Source: CAYLNK01 sp964384675 (GTDB lineage: Bacteria > Acidobacteriota > Thermoanaerobaculia > UBA5066). Taken from it: a stretch of 19,357 bases of DNA. A program made the position numbers and the translations under genes. Positions 1 through 7,170 of this stretch are shown one piece after another. The DNA is taken from contig CAYLNK010000104.1 of assembly GCA_964384675.1 (NCBI GenBank), positions 1 to 19,357 on the forward strand, given 5' to 3'. Under the pieces are notes generated by a model. It was given only the letters and a program-made list of their open reading frames with translations, was not told where the DNA came from and ran no database searches. Position 1 is the first letter of the stretch. Every line of letters begins with the position of its first letter.

Positions 1-1311
1 GGCGGCGGGGGAGGCGGCTCCGGGCGCTCCGGAGGGTGGAGCGCCTCCCCGGTGAGCCGCGCGGGCCGGAGGTGTCGTCGACGGCTCCGGGGCCTTCTCG
101 GCCCGGTGCGCGGGCTTCGGCTCGTAGACGAACAGCGAGTCTTCGGCGTAGGCGACCGGGATCGGCATCCCGATCAGCTTCTGGATGGGGCCGAGCGAGT
201 GGACGTAGTCCTCGCACGCGAGCGAGATCGCCTTCCCGGCGCGTCCGGCCCGGGCCGTCCGCCCGATCCGGTGGACGTAGTCCTCCGGGTCCATCGGGAG
301 GTCGACGTTGATGACGTGGGTCACGCCCTCGATGTGGAGCCCGCGCGAGGCGACGTCGGTCGCGACGAGGATCGGCAGAGCCCCGGACTTGAAGTCCGAC
401 AGGATCTTCAGACGCTTGGCCTGCGGGATGTCTCCGGTGAGCGCGCCGATCTTGTGGCCGTGCCGGGTCAGGCGCATCACCAGCTTCTCGGCGAAGCGCT
501 TCGTGTTGACGAAGAGGATCGTCCGGCCCTCGCCCTCCCTCTTCAGGAGGCCGAGCAGGAGAGGCAGCTTCTCGTGGCTCCCCACGTGGTACAGGGCCTG
601 GGTGACCCGATCGGCGGTGACCTTCTCCGGCTCGATCTCGATCCGCTCGGCCTCGTGCATGTGCTCGTAGGCGAGCTCCAGCACGCGGTAGGAGAGTGTG
701 GCCGAGAAGAGCATCGAATGCCGGCGGGCCGGGGGCGGGCAGCGCCGCAGGATCCGCCGGAGGTCGACGATGAAGCCGAGGTCGAAGAGCCGGTCGGCCT
801 CGTCGATGACCAGCGCCTCGACCTGGCTGAACGACGTGGCTCCCTGCTGCTCGTAGTCGAGGAGCCGGCCCGGCGTGCCGACCAGGATGTCGCAGCCCGC
901 CCGCAGCTGGTCGCGCTGCTTGACGTAGTCGATGCCGCCGAAGACGTTCACCAGGCGCGGGGCCACGAAGTGACCGAGCGCCCGGGCGTCGTCGTGGATC
1001 TGGACCGACAGCTCGCGGGTGGGGGCGATGATCAGCGCCCGGGGCGAGTCGGACCGGGCCTTCGGCCGGGGCGTCCGCACGATCCGCTCGAGGATCGAGA
1101 TCAGGAACGCGGCAGTCTTCCCGGTGCCCGTCTGCGCTTGAGCGGCCACGTCCCGGCCCGCGAGGAGCAGGGGGAGGGTGGCGGCCTGGATCGGCGTCGC
1201 GCGGACGAAGCCGCAGGCCGCGATCCCCGCCCGCACGGCATGGGGAAGGTCGAGATCCGAGAAGTAAACGTCGGAAAGGTGGTCCGCAAGACCGCGGGAG
1301 GAGAATGGCAT
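1..1311 (-). CDS. rhlB: RhlB-like DEAD-box ATP-dependent RNA helicase (C-terminus off the left edge)
   Basis: The 437 visible residues form a complete DEAD-box helicase core, a cytoplasmic ATP-driven RNA unwinder. Motifs seen: Q motif (GFVRATPIQ, about 34-42), Walker A (AQTGTGKT, about 59-66), PTRELSVQI (about 97-105), TPGRLLD, VIDEADRLFDLGF (DEAD at about 170-173), SAT, ILFVNTK, ATDVASRGLH and HRIGRTARAG. Several stretches recall E. coli RhlB more than RhlE: GRDVAAQAQTGTGKT, MLFSATLSYRV and ISLACEDYVHSLGPIQ. RhlB works with the RNA degradosome, but no RNase E gene is visible here. After the core comes a Pro/Ala-rich low-complexity tail that runs off the window. The ATG at 1311 places the Q motif at the expected distance. 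There is no convincing Shine-Dalgarno; a TACAAT hexamer lies 8 nt upstream. The gene is divergent from the transporter across 66 bp. The family is certain; the RhlB subgroup is likely. Confidence 0.93.
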   Translation of the reverse strand, partial: MPFSSRGLADHLSDVYFSDLDLPHAVRAGIAACGFVRATPIQAATLPLLLAGRDVAAQAQTGTGKTAAFLISILERIVRTPRPKARSDSPRALIIAPTRELSVQIHDDARALGHFVAPRLVNVFGGIDYVKQRDQLRAGCDILVGTPGRLLDYEQQGATSFSQVEALVIDEADRLFDLGFIVDLRRILRRCPPPARRHSMLFSATLSYRVLELAYEHMHEAERIEIEPEKVTADRVTQALYHVGSHEKLPLLLGLLKREGEGRTILFVNTKRFAEKLVMRLTRHGHKIGALTGDIPQAKRLKILSDFKSGALPILVATDVASRGLHIEGVTHVINVDLPMDPEDYVHRIGRTARAGRAGKAISLACEDYVHSLGPIQKLIGMPIPVAYAEDSLFVYEPKPAHRAEKAPEPSTTPPARAAHRGGAPPSGAPGAASPAA

Positions 1312-1319
1312 CCGTCCGT

Positions 1320-1325
1320 ATTGTA
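1320..1325 (-). promoter_or_regulatory. Putative -10 hexamer (TACAAT) of the helicase gene, leaderless type
   Basis: TACAAT on the minus strand ends 8 nt before the ATG at 1311, so transcription would begin at or just before the start codon. No good -35 box is seen at the usual distance. This is inferred from the hexamer and the absence of a Shine-Dalgarno. Confidence 0.4.
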
Positions 1326-1358
1326 CCGTCCCTTGGGAATCGCCCTCCCTGGCGCTAC

Positions 1359-1367
1359 TGCTAGACT
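1359..1367 (+). promoter_or_regulatory. Putative extended -10 (TGCTAGACT) of the KimA-like transporter gene
   Basis: TGCTAGACT fits an extended -10 (TG-n-TAnnnT). Its last T is 10 nt before the GTG at 1378, which would leave a leader of only a few bases. No Shine-Dalgarno precedes this GTG. It lies in the 66-bp divergent gap with the helicase promoter. Confidence 0.4.
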
Positions 1368-1377
1368 CGTTCGAGTC

Positions 1378-3369
1378 GTGGCGATTCGGGATCTGGCCAA
1401 GCGGGTTTTCCTCGGCAAGAGCCGCGACCCCCTGGACCCCCACGTCTTCCAGGAAGTCTCGCTGGCGGCCTTCCTGGCCTGGGTCGGCCTCGGCGCGGAC
1501 GGCCTGTCGTCCTCCGCGTACGGCCCGGAGGAGGCGTTCCTCGCGCTCGGGACGCATCGTCACCTGGCCATCTTCCTTGCGGTCGCGACCGGGCTGACGG
1601 TCATCCTGATCTCGGCGTCGTACTCGCAGCTGATCGAGCTCTTCCCGACGGGCGGCGGCGGCTACCTCGTCGCCACGCGGCTCCTGGGGGAGGGGGCCGG
1701 GCTCGTCTCCGGGACCGCGCTCCTCGTCGACTACGTCCTGACGATCTCGATCTCCTGCGCGGCGGGGGTCGCGGCGCTCTGCTCCCTTGCCGGAACGGTC
1801 ACCGCCTCGCAGCAGCTCCTCTACGCGACGGTGGCGGTGATCGGGCTGGTCGTCCTGAACCTGCGGGGCGTCAAGGAGTCGATCCAGATCCTCCTGCCCA
1901 TCTTCGTCCTCTTCCTCCTGACTCACGCGCTCATCCTCGTCTTCGGGATCGGCCGCCACGTCACGGCTCTTCCTCAGGTGCTCGGCGACACGGCGCGCGA
2001 GACGCGGGCCACCTGGGCGGAGCTCGGTGGGCTCGGGACGATCGCCCTCCTGCTCAAGGCCTTCTCCCTGGGCGGCGGCACCTACACCGGGATCGAGGCC
2101 GTCTCGAACGGGCTCCAGATCCTGCGGGAGCCGCGCGTGAAGACCGGCAAGACGACGATGACCTACATGGCCATCTCGCTCGCGTTCACCGCCGGAGCCC
2201 TGATCGTCTGCTACCTCCTGGCCGACGTGCGGCACACGCCGGGCGTCACCCTCAACGCCACCCTGTACCAGAAGCTGTCGGCGGAGATGCTGGGGGCCGG
2301 CTCGGGCGGGGCGCGTTCCCTGGTTCTCCTCTGCCTGGTTTCGGAGGGGGCGCTCCTCTTCGTGGCGGCCCAGGCGTCGTTCCTCGCCGGGCCGCGGGTC
2401 CTCGCGAACATGGCGATCGACTCGTGGGTGCCGCACCGCTTCAGCCTGCTCTCCGAGCGGCTCGTGACACACAACGGCGTCCTTCTCATGGGCGGCTTCG
2501 CGGTCGGGCTCCTGACGTACGCCCAGGGCTCGGTCCACGTCCTCGTCGTCATGTACTCGATCAACGTCTTCCTCACGTTCACGCTCTCCCAGCTCGGGAT
2601 GTGCGTCCACTGGGTGAAGGAGAGACGCCAGGAACCGACGTGGGCGAAGCGGTTCGCGGTGAACGGCGTGGGCCTCGTCGTGACGACGACGATCCTCGTG
2701 GTGACGATCGTCCTGAAGTTCCGGCAAGGCGCGTGGGTCACGGTCGCCATCACCGGCTCCCTCGTGGCTCTGTTCGTCATGATCCGGAAGCACTACAGCT
2801 CGGTCACGCTCCTGATGAAGCGGGCCGACGACGTCCTGACGACGCTTCCCAAGGCGAAGGCCGACTCGGCCGTCCTCCCCAAGTCGGACGAGCCAGCGGT
2901 CAGCCGCAACACGCCGACCGCGGTGTTCCTCGTCTCCGGCTTCAACGGGCTCGGGATCCACTCCCTCCTGCAGGTCCAGAAGTACTTCCCGAAGCACTTC
3001 AAGAACGCGGTCTTCCTCTCGGTGGGCGTCGTCGACTCCTCCAAGTTCAAGGGGGTCGACGAGGTCGAGAACCTGAAGCTCGAGACCGAGCGGGACCTGA
3101 ACCGGTACGTGGAGTTCGCCCGGAGCCTGGGGATGCACGCCGAGCACCACTTCGCGCTGGGCACGGACCTCCTGGACGAGATCGTGGAGCTCTGCCGCCA
3201 GGTCAAGGAGCGCTACGACCGGCCGGTCTTCTTCGCGTCGAAGCTGATCTTCCCCCAGGAGAACCTGATCAACCGGCTGCTCCACAACCAGACCCCCTTC
3301 GCCGTGCAGCGACGCCTCCAGTTCGAGGGGCTCCAGACGGTCATCCTGCCGATCCAGGTTTCCATCTAG
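1378..3369 (+). CDS. KimA-like APC-superfamily permease (potassium or amino-acid symporter)
   Basis: This 663-aa protein is a polytopic inner-membrane transporter with about 12 hydrophobic segments between residues 28 and 470, then a soluble cytoplasmic domain (about 510-663). The N-terminal GLGADGLSSSAYGPEEAF (38-54) and GGGTYTGIEAVSNG (232-245) are typical of the APC branch that contains the K+/H+ symporter KimA (YdaO). Residues I recall as lining the K+ sites of B. subtilis KimA have spaced counterparts here: Asp41/Tyr48, Asp118/Thr122/Ser126 and Thr237/Glu240. Generic annotation would be 'APC family permease', and amino-acid transport remains possible. The GTG at 1378 was chosen because the conserved N-terminus begins right after it; the frame is open far upstream, but that part is antisense to the helicase gene. 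A minus-strand terminator hairpin lies between this gene and the next. Confidence 0.88.
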   Translation: MAIRDLAKRVFLGKSRDPLDPHVFQEVSLAAFLAWVGLGADGLSSSAYGPEEAFLALGTHRHLAIFLAVATGLTVILISASYSQLIELFPTGGGGYLVATRLLGEGAGLVSGTALLVDYVLTISISCAAGVAALCSLAGTVTASQQLLYATVAVIGLVVLNLRGVKESIQILLPIFVLFLLTHALILVFGIGRHVTALPQVLGDTARETRATWAELGGLGTIALLLKAFSLGGGTYTGIEAVSNGLQILREPRVKTGKTTMTYMAISLAFTAGALIVCYLLADVRHTPGVTLNATLYQKLSAEMLGAGSGGARSLVLLCLVSEGALLFVAAQASFLAGPRVLANMAIDSWVPHRFSLLSERLVTHNGVLLMGGFAVGLLTYAQGSVHVLVVMYSINVFLTFTLSQLGMCVHWVKERRQEPTWAKRFAVNGVGLVVTTTILVVTIVLKFRQGAWVTVAITGSLVALFVMIRKHYSSVTLLMKRADDVLTTLPKAKADSAVLPKSDEPAVSRNTPTAVFLVSGFNGLGIHSLLQVQKYFPKHFKNAVFLSVGVVDSSKFKGVDEVENLKLETERDLNRYVEFARSLGMHAEHHFALGTDLLDEIVELCRQVKERYDRPVFFASKLIFPQENLINRLLHNQTPFAVQRRLQFEGLQTVILPIQVSI

Positions 3370-3401
3370 ACGGAGCCCGTCCGTCCGTAGAGAATCCGCC
3401 G

Positions 3402-3421
3402 AAAAAAGGGCGCCTCGCCCT
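3402..3421 (-). terminator. Intrinsic terminator oriented to the minus strand (antisense)
   Basis: Read on the minus strand, the sequence is A-GGGCG, loop AGG, CGCCC, then six T. That is a GC stem with a three-base loop and a U6 tract, a textbook rho-independent terminator. No minus-strand gene ends here; the nearest upstream one on that strand is the c-di-GMP gene ending at 5347. On the plus strand the A-tract comes before the hairpin, so it would terminate poorly. An outer CCGCC/GGCGG pair (3396-3400 with 3426-3430) could lengthen the structure. Confidence 0.55.
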
Positions 3422-3434
3422 CCTTGGCGGTCGC

Positions 3435-5396
3435 ATGCGTCGAAACCTGCTCCTCCCGCTGCTCGTCGTCGCGGCCGCTCTCTGCCTGACCGTCGACGAA
3501 CGCGTCTTCGGCCTCCTCACCGACGGGCAGGTCATGACCCGGACGGCCGTCGCCATGGCCGAGCTGGGGGAGATCGGGGTGGCGCGCGGGCATCGGGTCG
3601 ACGTGCTCCGGCCCGCCGGGGACGCCGTGACCCGCTACGGGCTCGGCGCGTCCCTGGTGCAGGTCGTCCCCGTGGTCGTCGCTTCCCGGCTCGATCCGCG
3701 GCTCGGGGCCGGCGCCTCGCAGACACTCTTCGCGCTCCAGCAGATCGTCCTGGTGCTGCTCGCCGTCCTCGGAGCGGGTGTCCTCGGGACCGTGTGGGGA
3801 GGCGCCGTCGCGGGGCGGCGCGCCGTGCTGGCGGCGGGCCTCGCCTCGCCGCTCTGGGCCTACGTCAGCTCCGACTTCTCCGAGCCGCTCCAGGCCGCCC
3901 TCGTCTCGGGGACGTTCGCGTCCGCCGTCCTGGCGGCGCGCGCCGAGGCTCCCCGCCGCCGCGTCGCGCTCGCGGCCCTTTCGGGAGCGTGCGCGGGTCT
4001 CGGGCTCCTCACCAAGTCGATCCTGATCGTCCTCCTCCCGCTCCTCCTCGTGGCGCTCCTGCCGGCGGCGCCTCGGGAGGAGCGCCGGCGCCTCTCGGCC
4101 GCCGCGGTCACCGGATGGGCCGTCCCGGCCGCGCTCTGGGCGGCCTTCGAGGTGGTGCGGTTCGGGCGGCCGTTCGCATCGTACGCGGGTGAGCCCTTCA
4201 GCCACCCGCTCCTCGACGGGCTCTGGCGCCTGACGGTGGGGCCCAACAAGGGGCTCCTGCTCTACTTCCCACTGCTGCTGCTCAGCCTCGTCGGGCTGTC
4301 GCTCCTCTACCGCGTCGAGCGGGGCGCCGCGCTCGCCTGCGGCGGCTTCACCGCCTTCCTCCTGCTCTCGACGGCGTGCTGGTGGGCGTGGGACGGGACC
4401 GCGGGGTGGGGCCCGCGGCTCCTGGTCCCCTTGCTGCCCCTCCTGGCGGCGCTGGCGGCCCTCGCGTCGACGCGCGTGAGGCCCCTCGCCTTCCACGTCC
4501 TCTTCGGGGCGGGGGTCGCGGTCAACCTGCTGGGGGCGCTCGTGCCCGACGCCCTGACGACCTTCTACTACGGCGTCCTGTCCGGTCGCGTGCTCGACGA
4601 GCGGGAGGTGTCGCGGTACCCGTCGTTCGCCTACGAGCGTGGAGCGGACGGCCTGGCGCGCCTCTTCCCCGTCCACGACGCGCATCGGCTGGCGGCGGCC
4701 TCCCCGCTGCGCCTGGCGCCGTGGCTCCTCCGCAAGCGGCTGGCGGGAGGAGACGTGCTGGGGGCCCTCCGCACGCCTCCGTGGTCCGTGGGGGCTGAAG
4801 GGCTGGGCCCCGCGCGGCCCCTGGAGGAGGCGATTCCGTCCACCGCGCTCGTCTTCCTCACGTCCCCCTACCGTTGGCCCCACCTGGGGATGTCCCTCCG
4901 GGGCGGGTCCGGGCGGCGGGATTCGGCGTTCGCATACGTGGACGGGCTCTACGACCAGGCGCTCCGGGCGCAGGACATGGGCCGTGCGGACCGCGCCGCG
5001 GCGTTCGGGGAGAGGATCTACCGGCTCGTGCCGTCCCCGCAGACGGCGGTGGCGTACGCCGAGGGCCTCCGCCTGGCCGGGCGCCGGGACGACTTCGTCG
5101 CCCTCTTCGGTCGCCTCCCCCGCGAGCACAAGGTGCTCCCCGAGCTGGGGATCGTCATGGCGCTCTACTCGCGCGACGCGGGCGACGAGGCGCGCGCCCG
5201 GATGATCCTCGAGACGGTCCTGCGCGCGGCGCCGCGTCCGGCCTACGTGAGGCTCGCCTCGGTCTCCCCGCGAGAGTGGCCCCCCCTGCGCGACCTGACG
5301 CGGCCCGCTCCCGTTGCGGCTTCGTCCCCGTCGGAGCGGTCGGGTGTCAGCGCGGAGCCGTCAGGCGGGAAGCCGTCCGGAGCGAGCGGCGGTTGA
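3435..5396 (+). CDS. GT-C-like polytopic membrane protein with a soluble helical C-terminal region
   Basis: The protein has 653 aa. Residues 1-380 hold about nine or ten hydrophobic segments, starting with MRRNLLLPLLVVAAALCLT. Landmarks resemble lipid-carrier-dependent glycosyltransferases of the GT-C/PMT type and related unnamed proteins: an acidic residue in the first loop (LLTDGQVMTR, about 27-36), GPNKGLLLYFPLLLL (269-283) and WWAWDGTAGWGPRLLVPLLP (316-335). Residues of about 385-653 are soluble; about 490-610 (ALRAQDMGRADRAAAFGERI and after) look like TPR-type helix pairs, and a Ser/Pro/Gly-rich tail ends the chain. If the family is right, it moves a sugar from a polyprenyl carrier at the periplasmic face, but the substrate cannot be read. 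The ATG at 3435 directly precedes the first membrane segment. No Shine-Dalgarno is evident. The last 50 nt overlap the convergent downstream gene. Confidence 0.75.
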   Translation: MRRNLLLPLLVVAAALCLTVDERVFGLLTDGQVMTRTAVAMAELGEIGVARGHRVDVLRPAGDAVTRYGLGASLVQVVPVVVASRLDPRLGAGASQTLFALQQIVLVLLAVLGAGVLGTVWGGAVAGRRAVLAAGLASPLWAYVSSDFSEPLQAALVSGTFASAVLAARAEAPRRRVALAALSGACAGLGLLTKSILIVLLPLLLVALLPAAPREERRRLSAAAVTGWAVPAALWAAFEVVRFGRPFASYAGEPFSHPLLDGLWRLTVGPNKGLLLYFPLLLLSLVGLSLLYRVERGAALACGGFTAFLLLSTACWWAWDGTAGWGPRLLVPLLPLLAALAALASTRVRPLAFHVLFGAGVAVNLLGALVPDALTTFYYGVLSGRVLDEREVSRYPSFAYERGADGLARLFPVHDAHRLAAASPLRLAPWLLRKRLAGGDVLGALRTPPWSVGAEGLGPARPLEEAIPSTALVFLTSPYRWPHLGMSLRGGSGRRDSAFAYVDGLYDQALRAQDMGRADRAAAFGERIYRLVPSPQTAVAYAEGLRLAGRRDDFVALFGRLPREHKVLPELGIVMALYSRDAGDEARARMILETVLRAAPRPAYVRLASVSPREWPPLRDLTRPAPVAASSPSERSGVSAEPSGGKPSGASGG

Positions 5397-7158
5397 CCAG
5401 GAGGTTCGTCGAGCCGGCCTGACGCGCGCCGCGAAGAGTCGACTCCGCGGCCTCCATCAGGGTCCTCACGCCGAGCACCTCGTCGTCGCGCCACTGCACG
5501 AGACCTCCGGCGAGACCGATCAAGGGCACCTCACGCCACTGTCCGAGGCGATCCGGGACGCGGAACATCCCGGCCTCGGCGTCGGAGCGGTCGTAGAGGC
5601 CGCGGGTGGCGTCGTCGAACTGAGCCAGCAGGCGCTTGGCCTGCTCTTCCGCCGGGTCCAGGGGACCGGCGACGGCGAAGTCGTCGTCGGCGAGGTGCGC
5701 GACGAAGGCGTCCGGGCCATCCATCTCCTCCCGCACGAGGGTCGCGAGCTGGATCAGGAGGTCGTCGCCCCGCGAGAAGCCGTAGCGGTCGTTGAAGAGG
5801 CGGAAGCGGAGCAGGTTCAGGCGGAGGAGCGAGAACGGATGGTGCTTCGCGAGCCGGTCGGCGAGGTGCCGCTCCAGGGCGAAACGTCCGGGCAGCTGGG
5901 TGACGGGGTTCACCTGGAGCGCCGCCGCGGCGCTCTGTCGGGCGAGCGCGCCGAGCAGGGCCTCCACCGTCAGGAGCCCGCGGTAGGAGCGATCGGGACC
6001 GACGACCACCAGTGGGTCGTAGCGCCGCTCCGCGGGGCGGCGGAGGACGAGCTCGGCCACGCGGGAGAGAGGCTCGAGCTCGGACACCTTGTCGAAGCGG
6101 GTCGACGCGACCGAGGCGAGGCTCCCGCCCGTGCCGTCGAGGGCCAGGAGGTCCGACCGGCGCAGGAGGCCGTGGATCGCCCCGTCCCGCACCACCGGCA
6201 GCACCTCGAGGCGGGGCTCGCCGGCGAACCGCGCTGCCGCGGAGGAAGGCGGCTCGGAGGCCTCGACCGCCGTCTCCGCCGCCAGGAAGGCCCGCGCCTC
6301 GTCCCGGGCGTCCGCCGACGGGATGTGCCAGCGCGCGGGCAGCGCGATCTCCGGCGTCTCGAACGCGTCCCGCACGTCGAGCGGTCCCGCGAAGAGGAAG
6401 CCCTGGAGGAAGTCGACTCCGGCCGAGAGGCACGTCTCGAGCTCCGCCGCCGTCTCGATCCCCTCGGCGATCACCAGGCAGTTCACGCGGTGACACAGGC
6501 TGACCACCGACTCGACGAGGACGCGCTTCCTCGCGTGCGAGGCGATCCCGTCGATGAAGACCCGGTCGACCTTCACGAAGTCGGGCGACAGGTCGGTGAT
6601 CATCCGCAGGTTCGTGTAGCCGGCGCCGAAGTCGTCGACCGCGATCTTGAACCCCTCCCGCCGGAACGGCTCGAGGTACCGGGCGAACGAGCCGAGGTCC
6701 CGGATGCGGAGGATCTCCGGGATCTCGAGGACGATCTGGGAGGGGGGGAGGCCGAGCGCGTGCGTGCGGTCGAGGAGCCACGACGTCCCGAAGCGGGCGT
6801 CGGCGAAGAGCGGCGCCGAGAAGTTCAGGAAGAGGCGCTTCTCGCCCAGGTGAGGCTTCACGACCTCGAGGTGCTGGGCCGCGCTCGCGCTTTCGAGCGC
6901 GAGCAGGAGGCCGACCCGGGCGGCCTCGGCGAACGCGTCCTGCGGCAGGAGCTTGGAGTCCTCGGGCAGCCGGATCAGCGCCTCGCACCCCTCCAGCTCG
7001 CCCGAGCCCGCGCGGTAGATCGGCTGGAACAGCGAGCGCAGCTGCGACCCCGCGCAGACGCGGCGCAGCGTCTCGGTCAACGCGATGTCGGCCGGCTTCA
7101 CGCGGGCGAAAGCGCCCGAGAACTCCTGCCAGAGCGGACCGTCGATCAGCTCCGACAC
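5347..7158 (-). CDS. EAL-CBS-GGDEF c-di-GMP protein: probable phosphodiesterase with degenerate GGDEF
   Basis: This 603-aa protein has no membrane segment and should be cytoplasmic. The EAL domain (about 35-265) keeps the residues needed for c-di-GMP hydrolysis: Glu59 (EALIR), Asn112, Glu145 (LEIPE), Asp175-Asp176 (DDFGAGYTNL), Lys196, Glu232/Glu235 (AEGIE) and Gln252 (LQGFLFAGPL). A CBS-pair-like region follows (about 315-405, LPVVRDGAIHGLLRRSDLL and LVVVGPDRSYRGLLTVEALL). The C-terminal GGDEF domain (about 415-600) is degenerate: the signature is ADDDF (490-494) and the first metal Asp is replaced (LNLLRFRLFND). It therefore probably degrades c-di-GMP, with CBS and GGDEF parts acting as sensors. 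The GTG at 7158 is preceded by GAGG (7167-7170) overlapping the protease stop codon. With a 10-nt gap this points to an operon with translational coupling. The 3' end overlaps the convergent gene by 50 nt. Confidence 0.92.
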   Translation of the reverse strand: MSELIDGPLWQEFSGAFARVKPADIALTETLRRVCAGSQLRSLFQPIYRAGSGELEGCEALIRLPEDSKLLPQDAFAEAARVGLLLALESASAAQHLEVVKPHLGEKRLFLNFSAPLFADARFGTSWLLDRTHALGLPPSQIVLEIPEILRIRDLGSFARYLEPFRREGFKIAVDDFGAGYTNLRMITDLSPDFVKVDRVFIDGIASHARKRVLVESVVSLCHRVNCLVIAEGIETAAELETCLSAGVDFLQGFLFAGPLDVRDAFETPEIALPARWHIPSADARDEARAFLAAETAVEASEPPSSAAARFAGEPRLEVLPVVRDGAIHGLLRRSDLLALDGTGGSLASVASTRFDKVSELEPLSRVAELVLRRPAERRYDPLVVVGPDRSYRGLLTVEALLGALARQSAAAALQVNPVTQLPGRFALERHLADRLAKHHPFSLLRLNLLRFRLFNDRYGFSRGDDLLIQLATLVREEMDGPDAFVAHLADDDFAVAGPLDPAEEQAKRLLAQFDDATRGLYDRSDAEAGMFRVPDRLGQWREVPLIGLAGGLVQWRDDEVLGVRTLMEAAESTLRGARQAGSTNLLVNRRSLRTASRLTAPR

Positions 7159-7166
7159 GCGGCCCG

Positions 7167-7170
7167 CCTC
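7167..7170 (-). promoter_or_regulatory. Ribosome binding site of the EAL-CBS-GGDEF gene
   Basis: GAGG lies 8 nt before the GTG at 7158 and overlaps the protease stop codon (TGA, 7171-7169). It supports the GTG start and suggests coupled translation. Confidence 0.5.

Noticed and set aside
52..1377. N-terminal extension of the transporter frame back to position 52
   Set aside because: This part is antisense to the helicase core and shows no hydrophobic or family pattern; the conserved transporter begins at about 1378.
3366..5129. Long minus-strand open frame over the GT-C-like gene
   Set aside because: Composition is Arg/Glu/Gly/Pro-biased without motifs, while the plus strand gives membrane segments and family landmarks.
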